A stretch of DNA of 64,000 bases, taken from positions 166,298,339-166,362,338 of the forward strand of contig NC_039366.1 of NCBI RefSeq assembly GCF_003573695.1. Reading direction: 5' to 3'. Positions 34,971 to 46,550 of the stretch are shown one piece after another. The notes below the pieces were generated by a model that saw nothing but the letters and a program-made list of their open reading frames with translations, made no database searches and had not been told where the DNA came from. The position numbers were made by a program, and so were the translations under genes. How positions within the stretch are numbered: the first letter of the stretch is position 1; the number at the start of each line of letters is the position of its first letter. This DNA comes from Papaver somniferum (Eukaryota > Streptophyta > Magnoliopsida > Ranunculales > Papaveraceae).

Positions 34971-36896
34971 AGTAATCATATTTCCTACCTTTTTCTTGTT
35001 TATATTGTGCTAATCCAATATGATCTCAGCTGAAAATGTTGGATACTAGCCTTGAATAATGAAGCTCTAATCTTGCTTTTGTCGACATACCGGTAATCTC
35101 TTCCCTTTTCTTTACTCAGCATAGTTTCTCATGGTATGTTTCTGTTTAAATTCTTATCAACTTTTGAAACATTAAGGACAATGTTAGATTTAGGTATGGG
35201 GGAGTGTTTTGCATATAGAGTTCTCGGTCTTTTCTTTTCATCTTATTTTTAAAAAAAAAATGAAAATTTTCTGTAAAAATTTGCATAAAACCTCCAACTT
35301 TTAGAGATTTTGGAGTCACTAGCATGCTCCTAGCTATGGTTACATAGAGAGGCTGACCGAAATAACTGAACTTGGAAGAACTGCAGAACACAATCGGGTT
35401 TCTTAGTTGTTAGAGCGTTAAAGTTGGATTTAAACATGCCGGTGGGAAAATTAGGTGCTGCAAAGATATTTGGTAGTAGAGTTGTGATCACCCTTAGTGG
35501 AGACTACCTATTTTTAAATTAAGCGAGGCACCGACCTTCATTTTTTTGTGACCATCTAAAAATCCCTTTTAGAGTGTGTCACCGTACGTAAATTCCGGGT
35601 AGGAATGGTGAGATACCCAACTTCGCACCACTTTCAACACTATTTTTGATCTCTTGAGTGCTAATTTTGTCAATCATGAAAATGACGTCTAAAGATGAAA
35701 ACTTCTTCTTGTAGTTTGATTTGCAGTTAGCACCATTCTTTCTCTCACGACAACATAACGGATCCATAGAAACACATCATCATCAAACGAGCAGAGCAAC
35801 GTCAGAATATATGAAGAAAAATTGAAATAGTCCAAGGTTCACATGCAACAACTCAAGGAAAGGTAAAAAGTTCTTATTCAAAGTTAAGATACAGTACAAA
35901 AAGCAGAATTCTATACACATTTGAAGAGATATTTTACAAGAGCAAAGAAAAGAAAATAAGATGAGAAATAGTGAAGTTCATAAAATCAAGACAATACAGG
36001 TTGTGAAGGATTAAGTTATAAAGTCCTTCATCTTATCTTAATTTAGTAGTTTTCCTAGTTATTTTGTTACTTTCAGTTTGTCATCTTATCTTAATTTAAT
36101 TTAATTAAAAAAAATGAAAAATACAGTTTGTTTTTAGTTTTGCTTAATAAACACCGTGGTAAAGAAGAATGTAACAGGAAACTTCAAGCAACAAGGAAAT
36201 TGAAGAGAAAAATCAGAAATTGTCAAGGTTCTACGAAGTTCAGAAGTTCATCATCAAGTTGAAGATCGAAGATTGAAGACGTTTCTATGGATGCTGTGAG
36301 AGTGGTGTTGATTGTCGATCGGATGTGAAGGTAAGTGAGTACTCCCATCCTCCTATAATGATTGATTTCCTTTCTTAGAGATCACCAGAAAAAGATTCTT
36401 TTTGTCCACAATTATGTGGAGTCTCCAGAAATTATTTCGGAAGGTTCTCCTCCCCACCATTCAATGTGTGCAGGATTTCTCTCTTTATTCTTGTCTGCAC
36501 ACAAAACCCTATTAGTGAGGCAGAAGTCGAGGCTTGTGATCACTCTTGAACCCGAATTCTTTCATATGGTATGGTTATTTCTCGCTCAACTCTTAAGGAT
36601 GAGAATGCGTTCTTTGGTATTTCTAACTTCTTGTTACTAGCATGCAGAAACTCTATGTCCTCATAGCTTCTTGGATGCTTAGGACTCCATTACGCTCATA
36701 AGTTGGAGAAGGTTTTGGGGATACACCTCTGGTAAACCCTCACGAGACTACAACTCGGCCAACTAGGGACACCTAGGGGTTTAAAGGCTTAATGCATACG
36801 CTAAATGCATTCGATAAACCAGCGACAGTGTTATAAATAGGATTTCTTAATTTCTGTTTCACTTGAGGACAAGTAAAATTCAGGTTTCGGGGTATT
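34971..36896 (+). other. E5 3' noncoding region
   Basis: It is homologous in blocks to 441-1844 and 19440-20704: ATCCAATATGATCTC (35014), GAGGACAATGTTAGATTTAGG (35174), AGCAGAGCAACGTC (35790), ACACCTCTGGTAAACC (36724), and the terminal CTTGAGGACAAG...GTATT polypurine module (36862-36896). Short open frames here show no domain. Confidence 0.7.
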
Positions 36897-38497
36897 TGAT
36901 GAGTGCCAAATAGTGCATATTTCTACACCTTTTTATTGGCATTTAACTCATCTTTTGCGCTTTAAAATCATATATTATTCCAAATTCTATATTTTCATTG
37001 TTTTCAAGAATAAATATTTGTGCTAATTAATTTTGTATTTTTAGGTAGTAAATAAAGCTTGGATAAATGGAGAAACTAGAAGAGCAGAGAATTGGTGGCA
37101 ACGGAAGAGAGATGACAAAGCTCCGGCTAGATGGCAAGTGAAGAATACCGTTTGCACCTCCTCCGCAAGTGAAGAATCTTGTTTGCAAGACCCAAAACTA
37201 GGTGTGGGCTTGAAATATTAGCTTTGAAGAAGCATTGAGTCTGAGGAAGTGAGATAATCCTAACCCATATCCAAACCCGGTATATCAATGTTTGATGCAA
37301 CTGCCTATCACCCAAGCGCCTCATATCTTCTTCCGCTACTCGAACAGAAGCCAAACACACCTTCATTGCGTTTTCTTCTTCTCTCCAAACTTCTGCAGAA
37401 CAACCATCCCATCTCCATCATTCACCTTTACCCCGACCACCTCTGAGCTCAGCCAACCTATCAGCCACCCTATGCAATCAATCAACCCTCTAATCTCTCT
37501 CTCCGTCTTATCTTCCCCTTTGTCACACACAGTAACCCTAGAAGCTAGGATTGAGAGAGAGAATTAGGGTTATCTTCAATAGCTAAAAGCAAACATCAAA
37601 TCAAGGAGTTGCAGAGTTAAATTGCATAAGGGGTTTGTCAGAAAACATATTTTGGGTGAGTGGGTATTCTCCAATTATCAAATTTAAGGGATTGATTGAA
37701 TTTGTGTATAAATAGGGATGAGAATTGTATGAAAAATTCATGCCCGGATTAGCCGGTGCACCAAGCAGTAGTTTATATTTGTTTTCAGTATTGTAATCAT
37801 GTTCTAATTCAATAAACTAGGGTTTAGATGAAACCCTTAATAGTATGTTGAGATAATTCATGTTCATGTTGTTGTTCTTGCTGTGCTTATATTGATTTAG
37901 GATTGATAGTCAACTAATGGATCAAATTAGCCTGTGATCAGTTGTCCTGTAAGAAGACAGTTGATACTAGGGGTGAGGTAGTGATGTTAGCTGATAAATC
38001 ATCCATCTGAGATCTCTATGGAAGAAGATCAGTGCTTAAATGATATAGGAAGGATTAGTTAGCTGGTGGACCAAATGAGCCTGTGATAAATTGTACTGTA
38101 AGAAGACAGTTTATACTAGGGGCGAGTTAGGAAGATTAACTAATAAATCATCCATTGTAGTCTTTCCTGAAGAGAACAAGAACATAACTTGAGTAAGTTT
38201 TTCCTTAGCATAGGATTAGGAGGTGGATTCAATTACCCTAGTACCTCTCATATAATTGTTTACAATCTGTTTTGTATCTTTACTTTACTTTCTGTGTTAC
38301 CACTTGTTTACTGCCTAAAAACTCGTCGTATCGACAACCAAACAACTTTTATGTTATTCTTGTTCTAAATTAGTATAAGAAGACTTTAATTTCAGTCTTG
38401 CACCCTACAAGTCTCTGTGGGATCGACCTGTATTTGCACCTTACACAATTGGCATTGTGCACTTGCAGTCATTGTAGGTATCTTTATAGTCCTACCA
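36897..38497 (+). mobile_element. E5 3' LTR
   Basis: The 1601 bp LTR is homologous to the 5' LTR. Its end CCTACCA is followed by the duplication GCCAG and then E3 coding sequence. Confidence 0.9.
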
Positions 38498-38684
38498 GCC
38501 AGCACTTGATACAGATGGCCAGATTTTAATCATTCCTGCTGCTGCTCTAGCATCAAGAACTATCATCAGAGGGGAAGTCTTTATACCTCAACTACTGATT
38601 AGATGGACTAATGCTCCTGCAGCTGATGCTACCTGGGAAGACACCAAGCACATGGCTCATTATTTTCCCAAATTCAATCCTTGA
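38498..38684 (+). pseudogene. E3 polyprotein C-terminus
   Basis: The frame continuing from 29850 resumes here (LDTDGQILIIPAAALASRT, LIRWTNAPAADATWED). It stops at 38682 and is followed by TTGAGGACAAGG and the polypurine tract GATGGGGAGGGTATT. The W...ATWE segment is the usual C-terminal feature of plant chromoviruses. Confidence 0.85.
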
Positions 38685-38714
38685 GGACAAGGATTTGCTG
38701 ATGGGGAGGGTATT

Positions 38715-39011
38715 TGTCATGTGCCTGTTTTATAACTTGCCCGAGTGGTTGCCCCCATCTGTTTCCTAAGTGCCTTAATAACTGTCTTTGATTGGTTGTG
38801 GGCTATTGTCGGCCAACCAATGCTAGAGGGACAGGTGTGTGGACTGTATTCGTCCTTAGCTTAGGATTCTTCCCTTCTTCTGTTTTCATTTAAGGTGTAA
38901 GAATTTCCCATTTTGGGGGATAAGTATGAATTATTGAAGTGTTAATGGCTGCTTAAGCAGAGGTTATTTAATTTCCGATTAATCAACCCTTAATCTTTCG
39001 AGCACAGTACA
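38715..39011 (+). mobile_element. E3 3' LTR
   Basis: The 297 bp LTR starts TGTCATGTGCCTG directly after the polypurine tract and ends CACAGTACA. ATATG (decayed GTGTG duplication) and the remaining 23 bp of the E1 LTR follow. Confidence 0.9.
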
Positions 39012-39039
39012 ATATGGTTGTTAGATCCCCGCTTTTTTA

Positions 39040-39465
39040 TAGGCAAATAAAGAAGAAGATGTCACCGATGTGTCTGACGCGAAAGCATGCACGTCCAAGT
39101 GTCCAACGCGGACATATGGTCATTTTGGGCGCGTCGATATTTAGGGACGGGCCTAGCAAAGGGTTAACCCAGGCTATAGCCAATTTTGTCCCCAATTTTT
39201 TTTTTTAACTATAGAATTTTTCAAAAAGAAAATATTTTTAATCCCCTATAGTTCTACATATTTACTCCCTCCGTTTTTAAATAATAGGTTAGTTTGCGTG
39301 TAAATTTGCACACAAACCAACCTATTTTTCTGAAACGGAGATAGTAACTTTTATCCCCACTTAAGAGATAATTAATAGTTAAATCTTATTAAAAAAATAT
39401 ATTCTACTCCTCAACACAATTATCTCCCATGTTGCTTCTATAAATTATAAAAAAAAATTCGTAAC
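39040..39465. other. Spacer between E1 and E6 with a small MITE
   Basis: No gene is visible. It contains unique-looking GC-moderate sequence (39040-39180), a T tract and the 80 bp Stowaway-like element at 39265. The E1 target duplication cannot be tested because the E1 5' end is lost. Confidence 0.5.
39265..39344. mobile_element. Stowaway-like MITE, 80 bp
   Basis: TA-CTCCCTCCGTTT...AAACGGAGATAG-TA: inverted ends of Tc1/mariner Stowaway type, TA duplication, and an almost fully palindromic interior (AATAGGTTAGTTTG / CAAACCAACCTATT). Confidence 0.9.
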
Positions 39466-40254
39466 TGTCATGTGAAAATGTTCTTGGTAGATGACCCACC
39501 ATTATCCCCTATCAAGTGTTCGAGCAGTGGTTGTTAGGGGTGCACATACCCTATTCATACCCGCCAATCCTACCCTACCCGTCAGTTTTTTAACCGTATC
39601 CTATCCTATCCACTATTTGGCGTGTAGGGTGGCGGGTAAAGATTTTCTTAACCGCCAGTAAACGGGTAGGGTGGCGGGTATAGACCATATCCTACCCACC
39701 CTACCTAGAAGTGCACATACCCTACTCCTACCCGCCAACCGTATCCTACCCGCCAATTTTTTAACCGTATCCTACCCTATCCATTATTTGGCGGGTAAGG
39801 TGGCGGGTAAAGATTTTCTTAACCGCCGATAACCGGGTAGGGTGGCGGGTATAGGCCATATCCTAACCACCCTACCCGTTGTGCAGCCCTAGTGGTTATC
39901 TAGCAACATAGTTTGATTTTATTTTCACCGGTTTGACAAAGTCAAAGATTGTACCGAACGTGCCTTATCTAGTTTTTGATAAGGGATATACTAGATTGGC
40001 ATTAACTAGTAGCTAACACATGTACGAACATGCGGCTGTTTTACATCTTCCCCCTCGACTATAAATAGCCACAAGATGTGCTACATCGATGTAACATGAA
40101 AAGAGCATAAGCTTTGCTAATAAATCTAACAGAGAAATGAATCTCTCATTTACGTCGTGGTTTGTTTCCTTTTTAACGATTAATGGCTTTCTCTAGCTGT
40201 ATACGGTGTAGTATACCTAGCATATAAGATTATGTGTGTCGATAAAGATTTACA
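39466..40254 (+). mobile_element. E6 5' LTR (with hAT MITE)
   Basis: It runs TGTCATGTGAAAATG...GATTTACA with a TATA box TATAAATA at 40060-40067. A 357 bp hAT-type MITE is inserted at 39535. Confidence 0.88.
39535..39891. mobile_element. hAT-type MITE, 357 bp, internally duplicated
   Basis: Ends are TAGGGGTGCACA...TGTGCAGCCCTA with 8 bp duplications GTGGTTGT/GTGGTTAT (39527-39534 and 39892-39899). The empty site GTGGTTATC is preserved in the E6 3' LTR near 52420. The interior consists of two direct about 170 bp copies, each starting GTGCACATACCCTA and rich in TACCCGCC/GGGTGGCGGGTA. Confidence 0.92.
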
Positions 40255-42060
40255 ATACGTTATCGGCACGAATTGTTCTACAACAACCGTCATGGGGACG
40301 ATGATATGGAAAATGATAATTCTCTTCGACCTTTGCATATTTAATTTAACTAATGTTAAATAATTTATGCATATAGTTTTTATACTGTCTGACTTCGTTT
40401 CTATTTTGTCAGGAACTGTCAAAAAGAGATGTTAGACGACTACCGCGCCATGAGTATATGCTAAGTTCATAAACTATTGTTACGGTATATGAAGAGATGT
40501 CCAAAATAGGTACGTATTACCAACGACTCACATTTGTGATGCTATTCGATTTTCGAATTTAGTCAAATTTGAGTTTTGTAGAGTTTTACCATTTTCCTCT
40601 TTAGCTGACCAACGAAAGGTTTTTCCGCATCCTTTTAGATAGCGTAGAGAATAAAATTACCTTTGTTGGTACACCAATGATTCTGGTGATGCTAAGGGTT
40701 TTAATACCGATAGAGCGGGGAATTTTTTTGCATCTTGAGGGATAGCAAAATTCTGATATTCCTTTGCTATAGTAATCTCCGGAATTCAAAGTAGTTCCAC
40801 CTAAGGAGTGGAATGCGATGAAAAATGGACAACGGGTTAACACGGTTAGCAGGTCTCTATCACCGGTCATGAAATGAGCTGCAATTCATATCAAGACGAT
40901 TTCTTTTAAGATACAAAGAACATGTCTTTGACAAATTAGTATTTCGTCGACCGTAGCTGACGAAATTGGAGTTTTGTCGGTGTTATCTAAGAACCGTACA
41001 TAGATTACATTTTGAATGTTTTCTTCCTTGTTTCACCATTGATTTTGTGGTAAATAGTTCGGATTGATTTATGGAGAAGATATATGCACCGTATAAAATG
41101 TTGTGGTGAGTAATAAGGAGAGATGTATATTTTTCCCCTTTATGTGTTCCCGCTAGATTTACGACATGTATTATATGCGCCAATTATATGCATCGACGAG
41201 TTTTAAAGAGCTAGTGCTTAATTTGCACTTTGTGTATGTTGTGTCAACAACAACGAGTGATGCAAATGTTAACTGCGCCTCGTAGATAGACAAACGTCGA
41301 GCGATAATGAGTGTTGTATTTTTTGAAAATGATATTTAGAATTAATATCATGCCTTCTCGTCGCCTGGACCTACTACCTAAATCACGAGTTTGGTGAATT
41401 AAATTTGCAGCAGTACCTATGCAATTAAGTTTATCTTTGGCAAAGAAGGAAAATACAGTTGTGGTAGGTAAATATGGGAACCACAATAGTTATCAGATTT
41501 GAGAATCCGGTAAACCCCGGACCACCGGGAGTGGAGAAATACGACACGGTAGCATAAGAAATGGCTTGAATAAACCATCTTTGAGCCTGGAAGAGCTCTG
41601 CTATCGCTGTGACATAAAAGACACGGTACGTGCATTTGAAATGTTGTTCATTATTGTTAATCTCTATCGGCCGTCTTGGCAGGACTGATACTAAATTAAG
41701 ATAGTGTCTACAATCACAAAATTCGTTTACAGTTTACTGTTAATTTTACATGACAATGTAGATTCTTGAAATTGTTCCAGCTGGACTGTAAACGAGAGAG
41801 AAAACGTGATCAGTTATCTCTCCTGGCCTGCCTGTTATTATTGTTTTCTGCACCCAGTTGCTCCATGGATAAGTTGATTCATGCAGAGCTAAATGTTCTG
41901 TTGATGAGACATTCCCGCCTAAGGATCAGGGAGAAAATCGTCGACGATATTGGTTAATTCCAATTGTGTCTCATCTAAATTCTCACACCAAGAAATGCCT
42001 GAGGTGTTGGAGATTACTTTGTTGCTAGATTTAGCAAGAGTATGCTTGCTTGATTTGGCG
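40255..42060 (+). other. E6 internal 5' part, decayed
   Basis: After the primer-like site no frame longer than about 90 codons is open and no gag motif is clear. Short frames at 41766-41957 and on the minus strand show no domain. It is interpreted as decayed copia gag/leader from position only. Confidence 0.45.
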
Positions 42061-42065
42061 TCAAT

Positions 42066-44773
42066 TGATGAGTGCTAAAAAGTGCATATATTTATCCCTT
42101 TTTGTTGGCATTTAACTCATCCTTTGTGCATTAATTCTACATTTTATCCCATATTCTGTATTTTCATTGTTTTCAAGAATAAATATTTTTCTTACTTAAT
42201 TTTATATTTTTAGGTAATAAATAAAGTTTGGATGAATTGCGGAGCGGAATAGAGCAGAAAAGTAGTGAAAAGCCGGGAGGAGTTACGCAAGGAAGCCGCG
42301 AAGAACGTTGTGCACAAAACCAAGAGGCTAGGAATGGTCTTGAAGAAGAACAATTGTCCTTAAAGAAGATATGGGCTTGGCATACCCAAGGCCCAAAACC
42401 CTTACTCAAACACATTTCCACTATCCAAGCCCGTCTCGGATTTCAGCCGTCAGATCGAAGCATTTCAGCATCCTACGGTCGCTCCATCATCGCACATCAA
42501 ACTCCGAAGCCCCCGCTTTACATCGCAACGCCCATCTCCATCTTGGGTCGTCCGTTTTGCTACATCCCTTCATCCGACGGTCGCTCCACACTTACCTCCG
42601 TATCGCCGTTGGATCCACCTACCATCTTCCCATCCATCGCTCCTTGTCGCAGATCATCAAACCTCGCTGCACCCGCCTAACACCCAAGTATCGAACACCC
42701 TATACCCCTAGCCAAACGCCCCCTAACCCTAACTATATCGACTTCTTCTTTCTTCTCCATCTTTTCTTCCTTCCCCCGTCTGCAGAACCCGTACCACCAC
42801 CATGTCCGCCATCATCACCACCAACTCCACTTCCATAACCACTTCCACCAACTGCCAACAAACATCATCATCATCACTCACAAATCCCTCTAACGTGCCC
42901 ATCATTTCCTATTCACTGATTTCCCCTAGTCTAGGGTTTTGAAAATTAGGGAAAAAGAATTGATGGACATGGAAGAGAAATTAGGTGAAGCTAGAGACAA
43001 ACTGACACATGGGAATGGAGTAGGAGAACAAGAGGAAGGATGGGTCAGTGTGGATTGAAGAGAAATCGCATCAAAGAAGGTAAAATCCGAAACCCTAATT
43101 TCTCTGCCAAATTAGGTATTTGGGAAATTGTCCCCAATTTTCAATTGAAAAAAGCATGGAGAAAAACAGAGATGATAGGGGTATGGTTGAATTAAGTGAA
43201 TTAGGTGAGAAACCCTAATTATGTACTGTTTGATTTTGGGGATTTTTGGGAAAGAACCCTAATTTTGTAGTTTCGGGAAATTGGGTCTGTGGGTATAAAT
43301 AGGAAGTGTGGGTGTGTATGAGAGGGCATGCCTGGATTAACCAGAGCATCAGTAGAATAGTTTAGTTTTGTTATGAACTGTAGCTTTGAGGGTTTCAATC
43401 TTTTCAATTCCATGATTCTCAATTCAAATGCATTATTAATTTTAGCTGTTCTGAACTCCAACATGTATTTAATTTGAGTGTGTGATTGTTACATTTTATA
43501 TCAAGATTCTGTTCATGTTTATCTAGATGCTGGAATAGCCAGTGTCATTTGGTTTGATTTTGGGAGAACTGGATTAGCCAGTCTCTCCAATTTTTGTGTT
43601 GTTCCATTTATGTTCACTGTGATGTTTTATGTTTAATACTATGTGATGTTAATGTTTAGTTCCTCAATTGTTCTAAGTTTATCCACTGTTATGTGCTTCC
43701 CATGTTATGTTATTGTGTTTAAATTCATGTTTTGTTTCACTGTCAACTGTTAATGTATGTTTATCTTCATGTCTATCATGTTCTGAACCTCAAATGCTAG
43801 GATTAGATGAAGCTATGAACCAGTAAGGAGTCAGATCAAATTATGACATTCATGTTGTGTTTGGAATGCTGAGATAGTCTTCATCATGTGCAGCTCATTC
43901 CCAATGTTGCTAAGCCCTTAGACTAGTTGTACTTTAATCAGACAATTAGTACTTTGGTAAGTATTTTAGCTGTGATTAGAATATACCTTAGGTTAATGGT
44001 GGATTCAACGTCCTAGTGATCATCCTCTTGTCTTCATTGTTTTCTTATTTCTACTTCACTGTTTTCTTCACATCACTGCCCTTGGCTTAGGCCTTGGTTT
44101 ATTACACTGTCATTTTATTGTCTTTGCTTCACTGTTTATCTCCATTGTTGTTTGCTGTTTTGTGCCTTTCTTATCACTTGCTGTTCACTGTTACTTTGTT
44201 AGTTCATTCTTTTTCTTACTTGTTTCCACTTGTTCACTTGTTTCCACTGTTACTCTTGTCTGTCACTCTTTGTTGCACCATCTCTTTTTCACTCTTTGTC
44301 ACTTCTCTTCTTCTTTAGTCCACTGTTAGGGTAAAAGGCCAAGAGCCTAGCTAATCTAAAGACCCAGCCAACTGATCCCAAGGCTCAGTTCATTCCAAAA
44401 ATCAAAGGTCCAGTCCACTGTGGACTTAATCAAAGCCCAGGTGAAAAGCTAAGGCCCAGTTCACTGTTACCAAGCCCAGTTCAGTCCATCAAAGGCCCAA
44501 ACTGCTTCACAGTTAATCAAAGCCCATCTTGCTCTTATTGTGAAAGCAAAAGATTCAAAGTTATTCAAAGCCCATTGATATTCAAAACCCTTTGGTACTC
44601 AAAGCCCATTAGCAATTTAGAAACCCAAAATAGCTAGAAAACTCCAAAACACTCCCAGTCTCTGTGGATTGACCCGTACTTGCACGAGCTACAACTGACG
44701 ACCGTGCACTTGCGGTATTACTGTAGGCCCGTTTCATTTCTCTTCAATTTTATACGCTTTCCCGGGCCCACCA
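42066..44773 (+). mobile_element. Solo LTR of Tat-like family (2.7 kb)
   Basis: It runs TGATGAGTGCTAAAAAG...GGGCCCACCA and is flanked by perfect TCAAT duplications (42061-42065 and 44774-44778). It is homologous to the LTR at 1845-4196, including CGACGGTCGCTCC repeats, GTGGGTATAAATAGG (about 43290), the GCCCA cluster and the CTGTGGATTGACCCGTACTTGC block near the end. There is no internal element sequence. The proline-rich open frames at 42228-42838 are LTR sequence. Confidence 0.92.
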
Positions 44774-44778
44774 TCAAT

Positions 44779-45789
44779 TAAAGTCCTTGCAAGGCATGCC
44801 ATGGAATCGCAACGATTATTCGTCTGAAATATATACTTAGAAGCGTAGACGAAAACCTCTAGTTCGAGGTATGCTAATCTAATCAGATAACGTCCATATT
44901 CTCTTTTAGTTATGAGTTGATATATCTCATGACGAAGATCACATCCATAAAAGATGCGTTGATATCTCGTCTTGAAGAATATCCACAAAATCTGGTACCA
45001 ATAGATTAGAATATCCTCATACTCTAGAGAATGATGTAAGATCGTTTATTAACTGATTATTAATTTGTTGTCGATAATATTCAGAGTAGCTACTGAAATT
45101 GTTTTGGATAGATATCCCCCTTTGCAAAGGAATTATCGACAAAGTTCATATGATTTGCAGATATGTACCTTAGTCCATATTGAAGTATTCTCTCATTTGT
45201 ATACGCTTTCAGGACCTTAGTCCTAGCGTAATGAGAGTAGTAAGGTCTCTTACTAAGCGCCACCCCTTGAAAATGAGGTTCTACGGACACGCACTAACCA
45301 GGTTGATAGAAATATGGTCTAGTAGTCATAAATGACTAGACATTTCACCTGGGTGGTAACTGTGTATCTATACTCGTATAGATTTCAAAAGAAACTCTTG
45401 TTTGTCAGTCGTTGATGTTGTATCATCCTAGTGATGCTCCGGGCGTTGATGATGAGTATTTTTAGTGTTCTTTTGCAATCATTGAATGGTTATGCATTTG
45501 AACTTATTACTCATTAAACCATAGTCATGTTTTCTGTTTGAGACGTGCTACATTCCACTATGGTTACTATTCTACTATAAGATTTGCAAATTCGATAAGA
45601 AAATTTTCCCATCGTTTGGGGGAGGAAGGGCTATCGCCTGAAAAACGACGTGAAGTATCTTAGCTTGTACAAAGAAGAACCATGATGTATCTCATTTGGA
45701 TGTTTTCAGCAATGAAAGACATATAAAAGATTTGATATCTTCAGAAATTGCAAATCATGTTTCTCCATGAGAAGCTGTGTATGCAGTAG
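44779..45789 (+). other. E6 internal copia sequence, decayed
   Basis: Only weak translated resemblance to copia integrase-region sequence is seen (around 45400-45700), with stops in all frames. There is no gene. Confidence 0.4.
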
Positions 45790-45794
45790 TAAGT

Positions 45795-46514
45795 TGTCAC
45801 GTACCATATCTTATAGGGTATCATGTCCCATATCTTATAGGGCACCCATGTATAAGGGCACCCTGGGTGCAGTTAGTCTTAGTTGCTTTTATCTCTTGTG
45901 CGTTTGGCACATGTGCTGTGTCATTTCCCTAATAAGTAAAGAGTCTGTATTCCCTGTGGAGGATTATCGAATAGAATCAGGGTCTGTTTGGGAGCTTGGA
46001 AACAGGATAACATATCCTGGAAAAATTTATCTTAATTTAATTTATGATAACCTTTTTAATGGTTAGTTTTAACGGTGTTTGTCTAAAATTCTATCATATT
46101 TTGGGCTAGGTTAACTTGTGTTTGTTTGACTACAGAAATAGATTAATGTAAATAATTATTTCTTAGCCAAATACTTATTTTAAAGGAAAATAATTATCTA
46201 ATCCAGGTGAGAATACAAGTATCCCAGGTATTTGGAAGAATACCTTAACCTCACTTTTTTAGCTTCCTAAAATCAAGGAAGGTTTAGTAATCCTTATCCA
46301 GGATTAGAATTGCAGTGAGACAAACACATTTTAACAGTTTTTTTACTGGATAACCCAACCTACGATGGGATATCCAGGATACCAAACACGACCTTATTGT
46401 TTTTGTGAGTTTATCTCCTCCGCCTCTCTGAGGTTGGTTTTATCCCAATCTTTAAAGTGTAGATCATGTAAGATCGAACCCCTAATTTAGATGTTTGTAG
46501 TGTAGATTACTACA
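45795..46514 (+). mobile_element. E8 5' LTR (with Tourist-like MITE)
   Basis: It contains the tandem block CATATCTTATAGGG twice near its start (also in the 3' LTR) and ends GATTACTACA. The primer site TGGTATCAGATTAGG starts at 46517. Confidence 0.9.
45980..46393. mobile_element. Tourist-like (PIF/Harbinger) MITE, 414 bp
   Basis: Ends are GGGTCTGTTTGGGA...TACCAAACACGACC with a 3 bp duplication TCA/TTA (one mismatch). The E8 3' LTR shows the empty site AAAATTATTG. The interior has inverted GGATAACATATCCTGG and GGATATCCAGGATACC motifs. Confidence 0.88.
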
Positions 46515-46550
46515 AGTGGTATCAGATTAGGTCTTTCCTTGGCACACAAA

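Larger units (their letters stand above)
29853..38497 (+). mobile_element. E5: Tat-like non-autonomous LTR retrotransposon
   Basis: LTRs are 29853-31578 and 36897-38497 (TGATGAGTGCC...TCCTACCA), with perfect GCCAG duplications (29848-29852 and 38498-38502). It has a tRNA-Asp primer site, an acidic gag-like ORF with a zinc knuckle, and no protease or pol. It inserted near the 3' end of E3 integrase; removing it restores the E3 frame. The LTR end block CTGTGGATCGACC...GTGCACTTGC and the tRNA-Asp primer site support a Tat/Athila-group affiliation. Confidence 0.92.
24236..39011 (+). mobile_element. E3: Ty3/gypsy chromovirus-like element, dead
   Basis: Short LTRs are at 24236-24531 and 38715-39011 (TGTCATGTGCC...AGTACA). 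The target duplication is GTGTG/ATATG, decayed by two G-to-A changes. A methionine-tRNA type primer site is at 24534. The gag-protease-RT-RNase H-integrase order is Ty3 type. A hAT element and E5 are inserted in pol. The order RT before integrase and the terminal W...ATWED segment support the chromovirus group. Confidence 0.92.
5260..39039 (+). mobile_element. E1: Sirevirus-like copia element, gag remnant only, heavily nested
   Basis: The host element consists of a truncated 5' LTR (5260-5844), internal region (5845-14207) and 3' LTR (14208-39039, split by E2 and E3). Sirevirus traits that can be seen are a copia gag C-terminus with zinc knuckle and coiled coil, several polypurine tracts near the 3' end, and repeated palindromes inside the LTR. 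No protease, integrase, reverse transcriptase or RNase H is recognisable, so it is a deletion derivative. After removing the insertions the 3' LTR is about 2.5 kb. Its last about 583 bp correspond to the 585 bp 5' remnant. Confidence 0.75.
14208..39039 (+). mobile_element. E1 3' LTR, split into three pieces by E2 and E3
   Basis: The pieces are 14208-14817, 22369-24235 and 39017-39039. The start TGTTAGAGCATTTCTCGG follows the polypurine tract. The end CCCCGCTTTTTTA corresponds to CCCCGCTTTTTCA of the 5' LTR (5844). Joined length is about 2.5 kb. The intact junction in the 5' LTR (ATTGGGTGTGGTTGTTAGACCC, about 5812-5833) shows the state before E3 inserted. Confidence 0.8.
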
